Shown here in pieces: positions 54,124-62,763 of a DNA stretch of 64,000 nucleotides (position 1 is its first letter; each line of letters starts with the position of its first letter). Below the pieces are notes generated by a model. It did not search any database. It saw only the letters and a list, made by a program, of their open reading frames with translations, and was not told where the DNA came from. The stretch is from Azonexus sp. (GTDB taxonomy: Bacteria; Pseudomonadota; Gammaproteobacteria; Burkholderiales; Rhodocyclaceae): the NCBI GenBank assembly GCA_031260295.1, contig JAIRKE010000001.1, positions 248,001 to 312,000 on the forward strand, written 5' to 3'. The translations under genes and the position numbers were made by a program.

Positions 54124-55371
54124 TCAGCAGCCTCCGGTCGCCGTATCGAGCAGCCGGGCCAATTGCGCCGTCCGCCCCTCGCGCGAGGCGGCGGCGACCG
54201 CCTGCGGCGTGGGCAATACCGCCTGGCCGGCGCGGATCGCCTCAAGAAAGGCCGGCAGCGCCCGGCGGATGTCGTCCGCCGAATCGAGGCGAACGATGTC
54301 GGTCGCGCCGGCCTGGCGCAGCGTTGCCGCCGTGTCGCCCTGCGGATCGGTCGAGGCCAGGATCGGCCGGTTGGCGCGCAGATATTCGTAAATCTTGGCC
54401 GGAATCTGCTCGTTGCAATTGGCCGCCTGCATGACCAAGAGGCCGTCGGCGGCGAGCATCTCGGCCAGCGCCTGGCGATACGGCACGGGCGGTTGGCAGT
54501 CGATCAGATCGCCGATGTCATAGCGAGCCGCCAGCGCTTGCAGCAGATCATCATGCACCGAGGCGCGAAAGCGCACGACCAGGCTGCCCGGCGCAATCGC
54601 GCCAGCCGCCTTGAGCTGGCCGAGGGCGGCGAAAAATTGCGTCGGATCGCGCTCGGCCGGGTAGACGATGCCGCTGTGCAGCAACGTGATCGCTCCCGGA
54701 TTCAAAGGTTGCCGCATCGCGTCGACCGGCGCAGCGGCGGCGAAGGTTTCTTCGTCATAGCCGTTTTCCAGCACTGTTACCCGTTCAGCATGATCCGGGT
54801 AGCGCTGGCGATAGGTGTGCGCCGCGCCCGGCGTCGTGAAGGTGCTGAAGCGCGCGCTACGCAGCGCTTCCTGTTCGATCGCCAGAAAGCTCCGCCGCGT
54901 CAAGGGATCGGCCGGATAGCCCTCCTGCGCCATCGGGTCGCGGAAATCGGCGAGCCACGGCAGGCCGCTCCGCCGCTGCAATTCCGCGCCAATCAAATGG
55001 GCGGTGGCAATGGGATAAGTCGACCAGATCGCCCGTGGCTTGAATTGGCGGATCATCCGCAGCCCCTCGCGGACGGCGGCATATTTCCAGCTAACCCAGC
55101 GGTCGGGCCGGGCCATGGCGCCGATATAGCGGCCGCCGATCGCCAGATGGCGCGCGGTATCGAGCGCGAAAGCGCGGCGCACCACGACGCCCGGAGGAAT
55201 ATCGCCCATCAGATCGTCGCTGGTACGCTCGTAGGCACGCGGATCGGCCGACAATACCAGCGGCTCCCAGCCGAACTTGGGCAGGTGCTGGACGAAGCGC
55301 AGGGTGCGCTGAATGCCACTGCTGCCCGCCAGAGGCGGGAAATGGTAGGCGATCATCAGGACGCGGTTCAT
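54124..55371 (-). CDS. Glycosyltransferase (GT4-like)
   Basis: The 415-residue product begins MNRVLMIAYHFPPLAGSSGI, followed by RTLRFVQHLPKFGWEPLVLS, the typical N-terminus of polysaccharide GT4-type enzymes. Other marks are PWLADFRDPMAQEGYP, TVLENGYDEETF, LLHSGIVYPAERDPTQFF, and the donor-site KIYEYLRANRPILASTDPQG. It lies 30 bases upstream of the large ligase gene on the same strand, probably in one transcript. Confidence 0.88.
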   Translation of the reverse strand: MNRVLMIAYHFPPLAGSSGIQRTLRFVQHLPKFGWEPLVLSADPRAYERTSDDLMGDIPPGVVVRRAFALDTARHLAIGGRYIGAMARPDRWVSWKYAAVREGLRMIRQFKPRAIWSTYPIATAHLIGAELQRRSGLPWLADFRDPMAQEGYPADPLTRRSFLAIEQEALRSARFSTFTTPGAAHTYRQRYPDHAERVTVLENGYDEETFAAAAPVDAMRQPLNPGAITLLHSGIVYPAERDPTQFFAALGQLKAAGAIAPGSLVVRFRASVHDDLLQALAARYDIGDLIDCQPPVPYRQALAEMLAADGLLVMQAANCNEQIPAKIYEYLRANRPILASTDPQGDTAATLRQAGATDIVRLDSADDIRRALPAFLEAIRAGQAVLPTPQAVAAASREGRTAQLARLLDTATGGC

Positions 55372-55501
55372 GGTTTTTTCACGAGAAAATCCAGCGAAAA
55401 GCAGCAGTGAAAAGGGGGCGTTTTTGGTTTAATTTTCTTCTGCATAACACCTCTCAAAAACAATGTGAAGCTGGCCCGTTTACCGCGCGTTTGCCGTGAT
55501 T

Positions 55502-56041
55502 TCATTTTGGATAGCGCAAGTCATCATCAGAAATTTTTTCGCTCCGCATCTGCTCAACTTCAGACAAAAACTTCTTAGCAATATCCGATTTGGAAGATTT
55601 AAGATAATTTTCGTAATTAACACAGCCTATTCTGAAGTTTGACATTCCCATGTTGAGAATCTGCTCTTGCGTCATTTCTACCTTATCGTCAAAGGCCACA
55701 CCCATTTGATCAAGATTTGCCCAATAGACACCAATATTGTACCCCGACATTCTCCATGCAACTATATTCAAATTCTTTTCCACTTCTTGCGTAAAATTTG
55801 AATAGCGTCGGCTCCAATCTTGATACGCAGCGTCATTTCGTTCGACCAGATCGGGGAAATATTGATTGCATGTCTTTCTTATAGCGCCAATTTCACGAAT
55901 TGCCCCGAATATCGTAACTGTAGCAGATGTATAGTTTGCACTTTCCTTGTCAGAGGTTATTTCCTCAGCCCGTGCAGAGAGGACAGTACTCATAGTGGAC
56001 ATTAAAAACAGTGAATAGACAAATTTCATCGGAACAGTCAT
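55502..56041 (-). CDS. Small exported protein of unknown function, AT-rich
   Basis: The 179-residue product has a signal peptide (MKFVYSLFLMSTMSTVLSAR, cut near AEE) and a mainly helical, charged remainder with two cysteines (KTCNQYF and RIGCVNY). No family is recognised. The DNA is much more AT-rich than both flanking genes and is bordered by 130 and 112 bases of AT-rich non-coding sequence, which suggests a recent arrival. AGGGG stands upstream of the first ATG. Confidence 0.6.
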   Translation of the reverse strand: MTVPMKFVYSLFLMSTMSTVLSARAEEITSDKESANYTSATVTIFGAIREIGAIRKTCNQYFPDLVERNDAAYQDWSRRYSNFTQEVEKNLNIVAWRMSGYNIGVYWANLDQMGVAFDDKVEMTQEQILNMGMSNFRIGCVNYENYLKSSKSDIAKKFLSEVEQMRSEKISDDDLRYPK

Positions 56042-56153
56042 AACATACCCCTGATAAAAATAACGAAGATAAAGAAAATCGAAAGCAGAAAGTGAGTATT
56101 TTTGTTTTAATTTCCCACCTCATGACCTCCTCCTCAAAATCCGAACCCCATCC

Positions 56154-58304
56154 CTACTGCCCCTCCGGCAGGCGGCGCAGGCACCTCCTGACTGCCGCCA
56201 GCGCGACGCCGATCCGGCGGCCGGCTATTTCCTTGAGCGCCAGCGCGCAGCCGATCAGCGTGCGCGGGTTGTAGGCGACGATGCCCCGGCGCTCCCGGCG
56301 GTCGCTCATCCAGGCCTGCTTGTAGGGATCGTCGCCGATCAGGAAATCGACTTCCTCGACCCGGTCGCCCTCGATGACCTGCTGCATCATAAAGCTGGTC
56401 AACACCTTGCCCGGCGACCAGGCGGCAAAGTTCTGGTGGTAGGCCAGCTTGTAGATACTGGCCTTGCCCTGGCCGACCATCCACAACTGGGCGGCGACCG
56501 GCCGCCCGCGCAGGCGGGCGATGCCGAGCCGCAGCATGCCGTTGGCGGCCAGCAGGCGGATCAGCGCCGGCACGAAATCGGGGTACGGCTCGGGTTTCTT
56601 CCAACTGGCGGAGTAGACTTCCGCGAAGGCGGCGATGCCCGCTTCGACGCCGGCAGAGTCGCGGATCAATTCAAGCGCGCCGCCGTCGGCGATGAATTTT
56701 TTGGTACTCCGCTTGATGCCGCTGCGCAGGTTGACGCTGCGCTGGCGCAGATAGCCCTCCCAGCCATCCCGCACCTTGAGGAACCAGTTGCCGAAGCAGA
56801 AAAAGGTCAGCGGAATCCAGCCGCTGGCGCGCAATTCGTTCAGCAAGACGCCATAACCCGGCGACTCGGGGTCCATCGGCGCGAAATAGATCATGTGAGC
56901 GCCGTGATTTTCCCGCGTCGCTGCATTCAGCAGATGGCGCACCGTCAGCGGATCGCAGCCCTGCCCGAGCAGCGGCGAATACAGCGAGGTGTAGTAATTG
57001 CTCAAGGCCTCCAGCTTGCGCAGGTAGCCCTGGCGAACCCGGCGCAGCGGCAGAACCGCCCGTGCCCGCCCGTGGTCGGCGAGATAGTAATAACGGACGT
57101 CGGCATCGTCGGGATAAACCTGCCGTTGCAGCAAGTCGAACCAGTCGATCGACACATCGAGATTGCCGTTCAGCGCGAATTCGCCAAATGGCGATTCGCC
57201 CGACGGAAACTCATCGAGCCGGGCGCAACTGCGCACCTCGACCGGCGGCGTCGCGTTTTCCGGCTGACGCATGCGTTGCGAGCCGCGCAACTGGCGTTTC
57301 ACCGTGCGGAACAAGGTATAGGCGACGATGGCGTAATCGCTGCGGAACAACTGGATGCTGTGGATGGCAGCGCCGAAAGTCGCCCACTCGGCCTGGTCGC
57401 GCGTGGCGTTGGTATAGAACTCGACGACCCGTTCCGGGTTCTCGGCCAGTTCGCGTTCGAGCAAGCGATACAGCAACAGCCGGCCGGGCGCGAAACGGGA
57501 CAGCGTTTCGTCGTAGGCGGTCTTGAGAATCACCAGCATGCGTGGATTGCCGATCAGTAGGCGGGAGGCGGCCAACTGGTCGTCCATCGACAATTCGCAG
57601 ATCTCGGCCTGCCCGGTGGCGGCGAAATTGGCCAGCACCTCGGTGTAGAAACGCCCCTGAACGTTGTCGGCCGCTACCGCCGTGCCGGCTTCGCCCTTCC
57701 AGCCGGCGCTCTCCAGTCCGCCGAAACGGCCGACGCCGTCGGCCATGGCCGCCGCTTGACGCTGGCAGGACAATTCGACGCCCACGGCCTCGCGCTCTAG
57801 GCGATTGAAATAGCGGCGGATATTGCTGCGCAGATTCTTCGGACGCTCCCGCCAATAGGCATCGAAACCGCTTTCTGGCACAACGCCGATGGTGTTGGCA
57901 TGCGGGAAAACGATGCTTTGCCCCCGGACTGGCTCAAAGGACGGGGCATAGCGCGGATCGACGGCATGGAATTCGATGCTCCAGGCAAAACCGGGCAGCG
58001 CCTGCAACAGGCTTTGCAGCAGCGCGGCGTCGGCAACCAGGATCGCCGTGACCTGCGCCTGTGATGGCCGAAAAATCGCCCAGCGCCCCAGGCCGTGCGC
58101 TTGCAGGATCACCGCGCCGCGCACAACGCCCTGTTCGCGGTACAGACACAGGCGCTCGTTGCCATCGGCGAAATATTTGAGCAGCGGGCCGACGAAACGG
58201 CTGTCGAAATACGGATGCGCGTCGTACAGCTCGCCGTTGAGGCGATCCCAGTCGGCCGCGTATTCGGCGAAGGCGGCGGCGGCCGGCAGCAACGTCCAAC
58301 TCAT
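56154..58304 (-). CDS. Tandem FemAB/GNAT (BioF2-like) fusion protein
   Basis: The 716-residue product consists of two similar halves. The first has YWRERPKNLRSNIRRYFNRL and ends with RLLLYRLLERELAENPERVVEFYTNATRDQAEW. The second has GYLRQRSVNLRSGIKRSTKKF, then YSASWKKPEPYPDFVPALIR, GRPVAAQLWMVGQGKASIYK and SPGKVLTSFMMQQVIEGDRVEEVDFLIGDDPYKQAW. Both halves match the CelD/BcsL/FemAB-type acyltransferase pattern of polysaccharide clusters. A single protein with two such units is unusual. It overlaps the DegT-type gene by four bases. Confidence 0.8.
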   Translation of the reverse strand: MSWTLLPAAAAFAEYAADWDRLNGELYDAHPYFDSRFVGPLLKYFADGNERLCLYREQGVVRGAVILQAHGLGRWAIFRPSQAQVTAILVADAALLQSLLQALPGFAWSIEFHAVDPRYAPSFEPVRGQSIVFPHANTIGVVPESGFDAYWRERPKNLRSNIRRYFNRLEREAVGVELSCQRQAAAMADGVGRFGGLESAGWKGEAGTAVAADNVQGRFYTEVLANFAATGQAEICELSMDDQLAASRLLIGNPRMLVILKTAYDETLSRFAPGRLLLYRLLERELAENPERVVEFYTNATRDQAEWATFGAAIHSIQLFRSDYAIVAYTLFRTVKRQLRGSQRMRQPENATPPVEVRSCARLDEFPSGESPFGEFALNGNLDVSIDWFDLLQRQVYPDDADVRYYYLADHGRARAVLPLRRVRQGYLRKLEALSNYYTSLYSPLLGQGCDPLTVRHLLNAATRENHGAHMIYFAPMDPESPGYGVLLNELRASGWIPLTFFCFGNWFLKVRDGWEGYLRQRSVNLRSGIKRSTKKFIADGGALELIRDSAGVEAGIAAFAEVYSASWKKPEPYPDFVPALIRLLAANGMLRLGIARLRGRPVAAQLWMVGQGKASIYKLAYHQNFAAWSPGKVLTSFMMQQVIEGDRVEEVDFLIGDDPYKQAWMSDRRERRGIVAYNPRTLIGCALALKEIAGRRIGVALAAVRRCLRRLPEGQ

Positions 58305-59506
58305 TGACAGCCTCCGGCAACCGGCGCGCGCAGCACTTTGCTCAGCGCCGCCAGCAGCCAGTCCATTTCATCGTCATGCAAGGATTGATGGCAAGGCAGA
58401 TGCAGCAGGCGCAAACGATAATCGCGCGCCACCGGACAAGCGGAAATCGCCATTTCATCCCAGCGCCAAACCGGCATGCCAAGTTGTTTGAGCCAGTAAA
58501 AATGCGGCAGCGGCTGCTCGATCAGCAGCGGAAACATGTAGGGCACGACGGTTTCCGGCAACTCCGGGTAGAGCGGGCGGCAATGCGGCAAATCGGCCAC
58601 GGCTTGCAGCCAGCGCCGGTAATGGGCCTGGCGGCGGCTAATGACGGCGCTCAGCGAGGCATGTCCAGCCAGCCAGCGCGAACCGCGCAGGGCGGCGATG
58701 CGGGCGGATTTTTCTTGGTACTGGCGCGAATGACCCAGCCGCGACAACGGTGCGTCGTTGCCGACTGGCGGCATTTGCCCGGTCAGCGCCGCCAGTTGGC
58801 CGTCGAGCGCGGCGATATCAGCGGCGTTGACCGAGGGTTGCCGGGCCGCGTCGAAGCACTGCTTGAGGCCGCGCAGTTCGTCCCGCCAGTTAGCTGGACG
58901 CACCGTCGCGCCGGCCAGCGCCGCCGGCTCGGCAGCATGCAGCCAGCCGCCGTCGGCACAAGGAAAAAATTTGTACGGGCTGGACGCCATGAACTGCCCG
59001 TAACGCCCTGCCCCCGCCGCCCGATAGCGTTCGGTGAACAAGGTATGCGAACAATCCTCGACCAGCACGATGCCGCGCGCCGCGCACCACGCTTGCAGCC
59101 AGGAGAAATCGCGGACGAAGCCGAAAAAATGCGTCGCCAGCAAGGCTTTGACCGGCTTGGCCGAAGCCGCGACCAGCGCATCGAGCGCCGCTGGATCGGG
59201 CGTCAGGTCAGCCAGCAGCGGATAGAGCAACACCTCGGCGCCGAGCGCCAGCGCCGGATCGAGCATGGTCACGCAGTGGTAGGCCGGGGCCAGCAGCGCG
59301 CCGCCGCCAACCAGCCCGGCCCGCCGGTAGGCTTCGCCGAGGGCATAGCGGCCACGGCTGTAATGCACGCCAGCCAGCAGGGGGACGCCGGCCAGCAACG
59401 CGGCATCGTCCGCGCCGGAAGCTTTGAAGCCGCGCGGCAGCACCGGCGCGCGCGGGCGCGGAAAGCGGCAGGGGGCGGGATCGAAAACCTGATAGTCGAG
59501 AGACAC
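58301..59506 (-). CDS. DegT/DnrJ/EryC1-type PLP-dependent protein
   Basis: The 401-residue product is an aspartate-aminotransferase-fold protein of the DegT group. The PLP contacts are seen in LVEDCSHTLF (Asp151, His154) and SSPYKFFPCADGG (Lys179, Schiff base). VPLLAGVHYSRGRYALGEAY is near the N-terminus. Typical members aminate keto-sugars, but the sequence is divergent (TVVPYMFPLLIE, CPVARDYRLRLLHLPCHQSL). It lies between the tandem acyltransferase and the hydrolase genes, so it may make an amino compound or sugar for the modification module. Confidence 0.82.
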   Translation of the reverse strand: MSLDYQVFDPAPCRFPRPRAPVLPRGFKASGADDAALLAGVPLLAGVHYSRGRYALGEAYRRAGLVGGGALLAPAYHCVTMLDPALALGAEVLLYPLLADLTPDPAALDALVAASAKPVKALLATHFFGFVRDFSWLQAWCAARGIVLVEDCSHTLFTERYRAAGAGRYGQFMASSPYKFFPCADGGWLHAAEPAALAGATVRPANWRDELRGLKQCFDAARQPSVNAADIAALDGQLAALTGQMPPVGNDAPLSRLGHSRQYQEKSARIAALRGSRWLAGHASLSAVISRRQAHYRRWLQAVADLPHCRPLYPELPETVVPYMFPLLIEQPLPHFYWLKQLGMPVWRWDEMAISACPVARDYRLRLLHLPCHQSLHDDEMDWLLAALSKVLRAPVAGGCQ

Positions 59507-59523
59507 GATCAGCGCTCCGCGAT

Positions 59524-60384
59524 TCAGGACGGCAGCTCTCGCCGCAGCCAGTCCAGCGTCGCCGCCTCGACCGTCCGCCGCAGGGCACGCGATGAAAAAG
59601 TGTGATCGGCAGCAGGCACGTCGAGGCGCGTCAAATCGGGCTTGGCCAGCGCACGGGTAGCAACGGCATCGGCCCGGCAGGCTTCGAGGAATTCCTTGGC
59701 GGTGTAATCGTCGCCGCTGAGCAGCAGCAGCGACGGGCCGGGGAAATCCGCCAGCGCGCGCATCATCCGCGTCTGGAAAGGTTCCGCCGCCGCCGAGGTC
59801 TCGGCCGCCCCCGCATGCCGGGCGCGCAGCCAGTTAGCGGCCAGATCCCGCACCGCCCGCGCAATGCCCAGCCGGCCGCCAAGCAGCTTGCGCCAGAACT
59901 CGCCTTGCAGCAGCCGCTGCACGTAATAATGTTTGATATGCGTCCGCGCCAGGGTCGCTTCCGAACGCGCCCAAGGATTGAGCAGCGCCAGACCGCCGAG
60001 CGCTGCATCCCGCGAGCCGTCCCAGTACAGCAAGGCGGCCGTGGCGGCGTCGCACAAGCCCCATAACACGATGCGTTCAAGTTGCGGGCAGTGCTGGCGA
60101 AAGGCCGCCAGCGCGGCGGCAATGTCCGCGTCGACGGCCGTGAAATCGCGCAGCTCGCCGCTGCTGTCGCCCATGCCGCGATAATCGAAGCGTAGCGCCG
60201 GATAGCCGGCCGCCGCCAACGCCCGCGCCAGCAACAGAAACTGGCGATGACTGCCAGCGCGGTACTGCGGCCCGCCGACGACGATCAGCACGCCGACCGT
60301 CGCCGGCGCATCCGGCACAGCGACGATGCCGAGGAGCGTCTCGCCGGCACAGGGGAAAACGATGGCCTGTTCGCTATAACTCAT
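59524..60384 (-). CDS. Exosortase A system-associated hydrolase 1 (alpha/beta fold)
   Basis: The 286-residue product begins MSYSEQAIVFPCAGETLLGI and has VGGPQYRAGSHRQFLLLARA and LRFDYRGMGDSSGE, the mark of exosortase-associated hydrolase type 1. The nucleophile elbow reads LWGLCDAAT, with Cys111 where serine is usual. The likely catalytic His261 lies in VPAADHTFSS. A cysteine nucleophile could give acyl transfer or thioester chemistry. The start overlaps the hydrolase 2 stop as ATGA; the longer frame upstream lies in that gene. Confidence 0.9.
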   Translation of the reverse strand: MSYSEQAIVFPCAGETLLGIVAVPDAPATVGVLIVVGGPQYRAGSHRQFLLLARALAAAGYPALRFDYRGMGDSSGELRDFTAVDADIAAALAAFRQHCPQLERIVLWGLCDAATAALLYWDGSRDAALGGLALLNPWARSEATLARTHIKHYYVQRLLQGEFWRKLLGGRLGIARAVRDLAANWLRARHAGAAETSAAAEPFQTRMMRALADFPGPSLLLLSGDDYTAKEFLEACRADAVATRALAKPDLTRLDVPAADHTFSSRALRRTVEAATLDWLRRELPS

Positions 60385-61190
60385 GCCAGCCCCGCCAGAG
60401 CCGCCCGCGTCGCAGCGAGCAATGCCGGCGCTTCCTCGATTTCCGTCGTCTGCCAGAAGGCCGGGCCGCGAACGACGCTGGCCTCGACCGTGAAACCGGC
60501 GGCCCGCCACTGCTCGATGCGCTTGATGGCGGCCGGCGTTAGCGTCGCCTCATCGCGCAACGAGGTTTCCAGCCAAACGACCCGGCCGGCACACCCCGGC
60601 GGCGGCGACAATTCGGCCTGTTCCAGACCGGCGGCCAGGGCCGGCGCGACTTCGTAGCCGGCGATTTCAACCGTTTGCCCGGCGGCCAGCTGCGCGCGCA
60701 GTTGCTCGCCAATCGCCTTGGCCTGGCCGGAAGCCATTTCACCGGCCATCTTCAAACGCATGAATTGCTGCCAATGCGGCTTGCCGGAAACAACCGGCTG
60801 CCAGAACAGAAAATCGGCGGCTTCCGGCAATTCGGCGGCGGCCTCGGCCGCCAGCAGGCAACCGGCGCGCAAGCCCCAGAGCATCAGCGGCGCGGCCGAA
60901 CGCTGGCGCAAATAATGATAAGCGGCCAGCACATCGGCGCGCCAGGCCGCCCAGGTAGCATCGGCGAAATCGCCGCTGCTGTCGCCGCAGCCGAGCAGGT
61001 CGATTTGCAGCACGTCGCAGCCGGCAGCGGCCAAGGCGCGCGACTGCAACGCCGCCATGCGCCGGGATTTGTTCATTTCCTCGGCGAAGGGATGCAGATA
61101 CAGCGCCGCGACCTTGGCTTTCCTCCCCTGCGCCGGGTGGAACAGGCAGAAGTGCCGCCCGTCGCCAACGGCGAGAAAATCAGGCTGCAT
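60381..61190 (-). CDS. Exosortase A system-associated hydrolase 2 (alpha/beta fold, no serine at the elbow)
   Basis: The 269-residue product starts MQPDFLAVGDGRHFCLFHPA, with ALYLHPFAEEMNKSRRM and IDLLGCGDSSGDF, the signs of exosortase-associated hydrolase type 2. The elbow reads WGLRAG (106-110), with Arg108 at the nucleophile position, so a normal serine-hydrolase mechanism cannot work at this site. It could bind substrate or carrier protein, or form a complex with hydrolase 1. It lies 16 bases after the acyl carrier gene. An upstream Met at 61232 would overlap that gene and is less likely. Confidence 0.9.
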   Translation of the reverse strand: MQPDFLAVGDGRHFCLFHPAQGRKAKVAALYLHPFAEEMNKSRRMAALQSRALAAAGCDVLQIDLLGCGDSSGDFADATWAAWRADVLAAYHYLRQRSAAPLMLWGLRAGCLLAAEAAAELPEAADFLFWQPVVSGKPHWQQFMRLKMAGEMASGQAKAIGEQLRAQLAAGQTVEIAGYEVAPALAAGLEQAELSPPPGCAGRVVWLETSLRDEATLTPAAIKRIEQWRAAGFTVEASVVRGPAFWQTTEIEEAPALLAATRAALAGLA

Positions 61191-61206
61191 AGTGGATATT
61201 GCTGGA

Positions 61207-61458
61207 TCAACCAGCCAGCTTGGCGTCGACAAAGGCTACCAGCGAGCCGACCGTGGCGAAGGTGCTGCCCTCGATTTCGTCATCGTCGACGGCAAAGCCG
61301 AAACGCTCCTCGAAACCGGTAATCAACGCCACCACGGCCATCGAATCGAGTTCCGGAATGGCCCCCAGCAGCGGCGTATCCAAGGTATAGGCAGCCGCCC
61401 GGCCATGCAAACTGAGAATTTCGTCGAGCAGCGACAGGACTTCCTTCTGGGTGTTCAA
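61207..61458 (-). CDS. Acyl carrier protein of the exosortase A locus
   Basis: The 83-residue product is an acyl/peptidyl carrier protein with the phosphopantetheine site ELDSMAVV (Ser39) and typical helices (VLSLLDEILSL, LITGFEERFGFAVDDDEI). It is the first gene of the minus-strand module that goes on with two hydrolases, a PLP protein and a tandem acyltransferase. A dedicated carrier suggests that an acyl or aminoacyl group is tethered and transferred. The matching ligase is not in this window. GGAG lies upstream of the start. Confidence 0.92.
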   Translation of the reverse strand: MNTQKEVLSLLDEILSLHGRAAAYTLDTPLLGAIPELDSMAVVALITGFEERFGFAVDDDEIEGSTFATVGSLVAFVDAKLAG

Positions 61459-61590
61459 ACCGTACTCCTAGGGCATCTGAATCAGGAGGCCGCATTATAG
61501 GGGGAGAACGTCGCCGCGGCCGTGAGATAGAACACGAGCGTAACCATGATAGTCTGTTAGATTTCGTGCCGAAGGCAATGCTGGGAAATC
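61459..61590. promoter_or_regulatory. Divergent intergenic region between the carrier protein and ATP-grasp genes
   Basis: These 132 bases separate two divergent transcripts and should hold both promoters. I see no -24/-12 pair and no clear -35/-10 match on either strand. The side facing the ATP-grasp gene is more AT-rich. Confidence 0.35.
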
Positions 61591-62754
61591 ATGAATAACG
61601 CCAATAGCATAACAGAACGTTTAGCTGGCTTCCGAAATTGGCAACGCTTGGCTGAGCAACAAACCGGCAAGAGCGCCCTGCAGCAGGTCCGCGAAATCCT
61701 GGCCTTACGCAACATGGGAGGATGCTGCGGCCTTAGCGACTATTATTGGTACAAGCTCTACGACGATGCCTACCTAAACGGTAATGGCCGCTCCGACTTT
61801 CTCGGCTGGCGCCTGCAAGCGCAGTTGAGCCAGGCGTTGAATCCGCGCCATGTGGTGCTGCCGGCCTGGGACAAGGTGGTGTTCATGATGTTGGCCGATG
61901 CGGTGGGCCTGCCTGTCGTTCCGACCGTGGCGACTTTTAAGGCTTGCCCGCGCCTGCCATCAGTCTTCGGCCAGCATCTGCGCAGCTATGCCGAGGCTGC
62001 CGAATTTCTGCGCAATCCAGATGTCTATCCGCTGTTCGGCAAGCCGGCCTGGTCGCAACAAGGGTATGGAAGCGCCTACCTGGAGCGCTATGATGCGACA
62101 CAGGATCAGTTATGGCTGCTCAATGGTGGCAGTATCGCCGTCGAGGATTTCCTGGCCCGACTCGACACGCCGGTCGATCACCGCTACCACCGCCCGGAAT
62201 GCGGCTTCCTGTTCCAGCAACCGCTGCGGCTGGCTCCATCGATCGAGCAATTGACCGGCTGGAAAGCCATTTGCGGCGCCCGCGTGATATGCCTCAATGG
62301 CCCCGGCGAATCGATGCCGTTGCGGGCGCTCTGGAAAATCGCCGTGCCGCCCAATCACGTCGACAATTTCAGCCTCGGCAAATACGGCAATCTGCTGGCC
62401 GACATCGATCTCGCCAGCGGTCGCATCTCCCGCGTACTCGGTGGTTTTTGGCCGGAAACCCGGATATTTGAAGAGCATCCGATTTCCGGCAAATCGTTTA
62501 CTGAATTTTTCCTGCCGGACTGGCCCAAGGTGCTCGAATACTGCCAGGCGCTCGGCCAACTGATCCCGCTGATGCGCATCCAGCACATCGATTTCGCCTT
62601 TACCGACAGCGGTCCGCGCATCCTCGAACTGAACGATATCGGCGCCACCGAGTTCGCCCAGTTGCACGGGCATGGCCTGCTGACCCACCGGACGCGCCGC
62701 TTCATCAAGCAATTTGGCAACGCCAAGACCCATTCGTGGATCAACGACCTGTAG
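61591..62754 (+). CDS. Sugar-transfer-associated ATP-grasp protein
   Basis: The 387-residue product resembles the ATP-grasp family found beside sugar transferases in capsule clusters. Marks are HVVLPAWDKVVFMMLADAVG, YPLFGKPAWSQQGYGS (ATP lysine region), VEDFLARLDTP, CGARVICLNGPGESMPLRAL, KYGNLLADIDLASGRI, and the metal site MRIQHIDFAFTDSGPRILELNDIG near residue 335. Members are thought to ligate an amino acid or carboxylate to a sugar or peptide. The start has GGGAAATC nearby. The stop lies nine bases before the Mur-ligase-like gene, so the pair is a likely operon. Confidence 0.85.
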   Translation: MNNANSITERLAGFRNWQRLAEQQTGKSALQQVREILALRNMGGCCGLSDYYWYKLYDDAYLNGNGRSDFLGWRLQAQLSQALNPRHVVLPAWDKVVFMMLADAVGLPVVPTVATFKACPRLPSVFGQHLRSYAEAAEFLRNPDVYPLFGKPAWSQQGYGSAYLERYDATQDQLWLLNGGSIAVEDFLARLDTPVDHRYHRPECGFLFQQPLRLAPSIEQLTGWKAICGARVICLNGPGESMPLRALWKIAVPPNHVDNFSLGKYGNLLADIDLASGRISRVLGGFWPETRIFEEHPISGKSFTEFFLPDWPKVLEYCQALGQLIPLMRIQHIDFAFTDSGPRILELNDIGATEFAQLHGHGLLTHRTRRFIKQFGNAKTHSWINDL

Positions 62755-62763
62755 GATAAATCA

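Noticed and set aside
53347-55410. Plus-strand open frame of 687 codons opposite the large ligase and glycosyltransferase genes
   Set aside because: The minus strand shows membrane segments and GT4-type motifs; the plus frame is Gln/Arg-rich and spans two genes and their gap.
58304-59605. Plus-strand open frame of 433 codons opposite the DegT-type gene
   Set aside because: The minus-strand product has the PLP lysine and aspartate motifs; the plus frame is a composition artefact.
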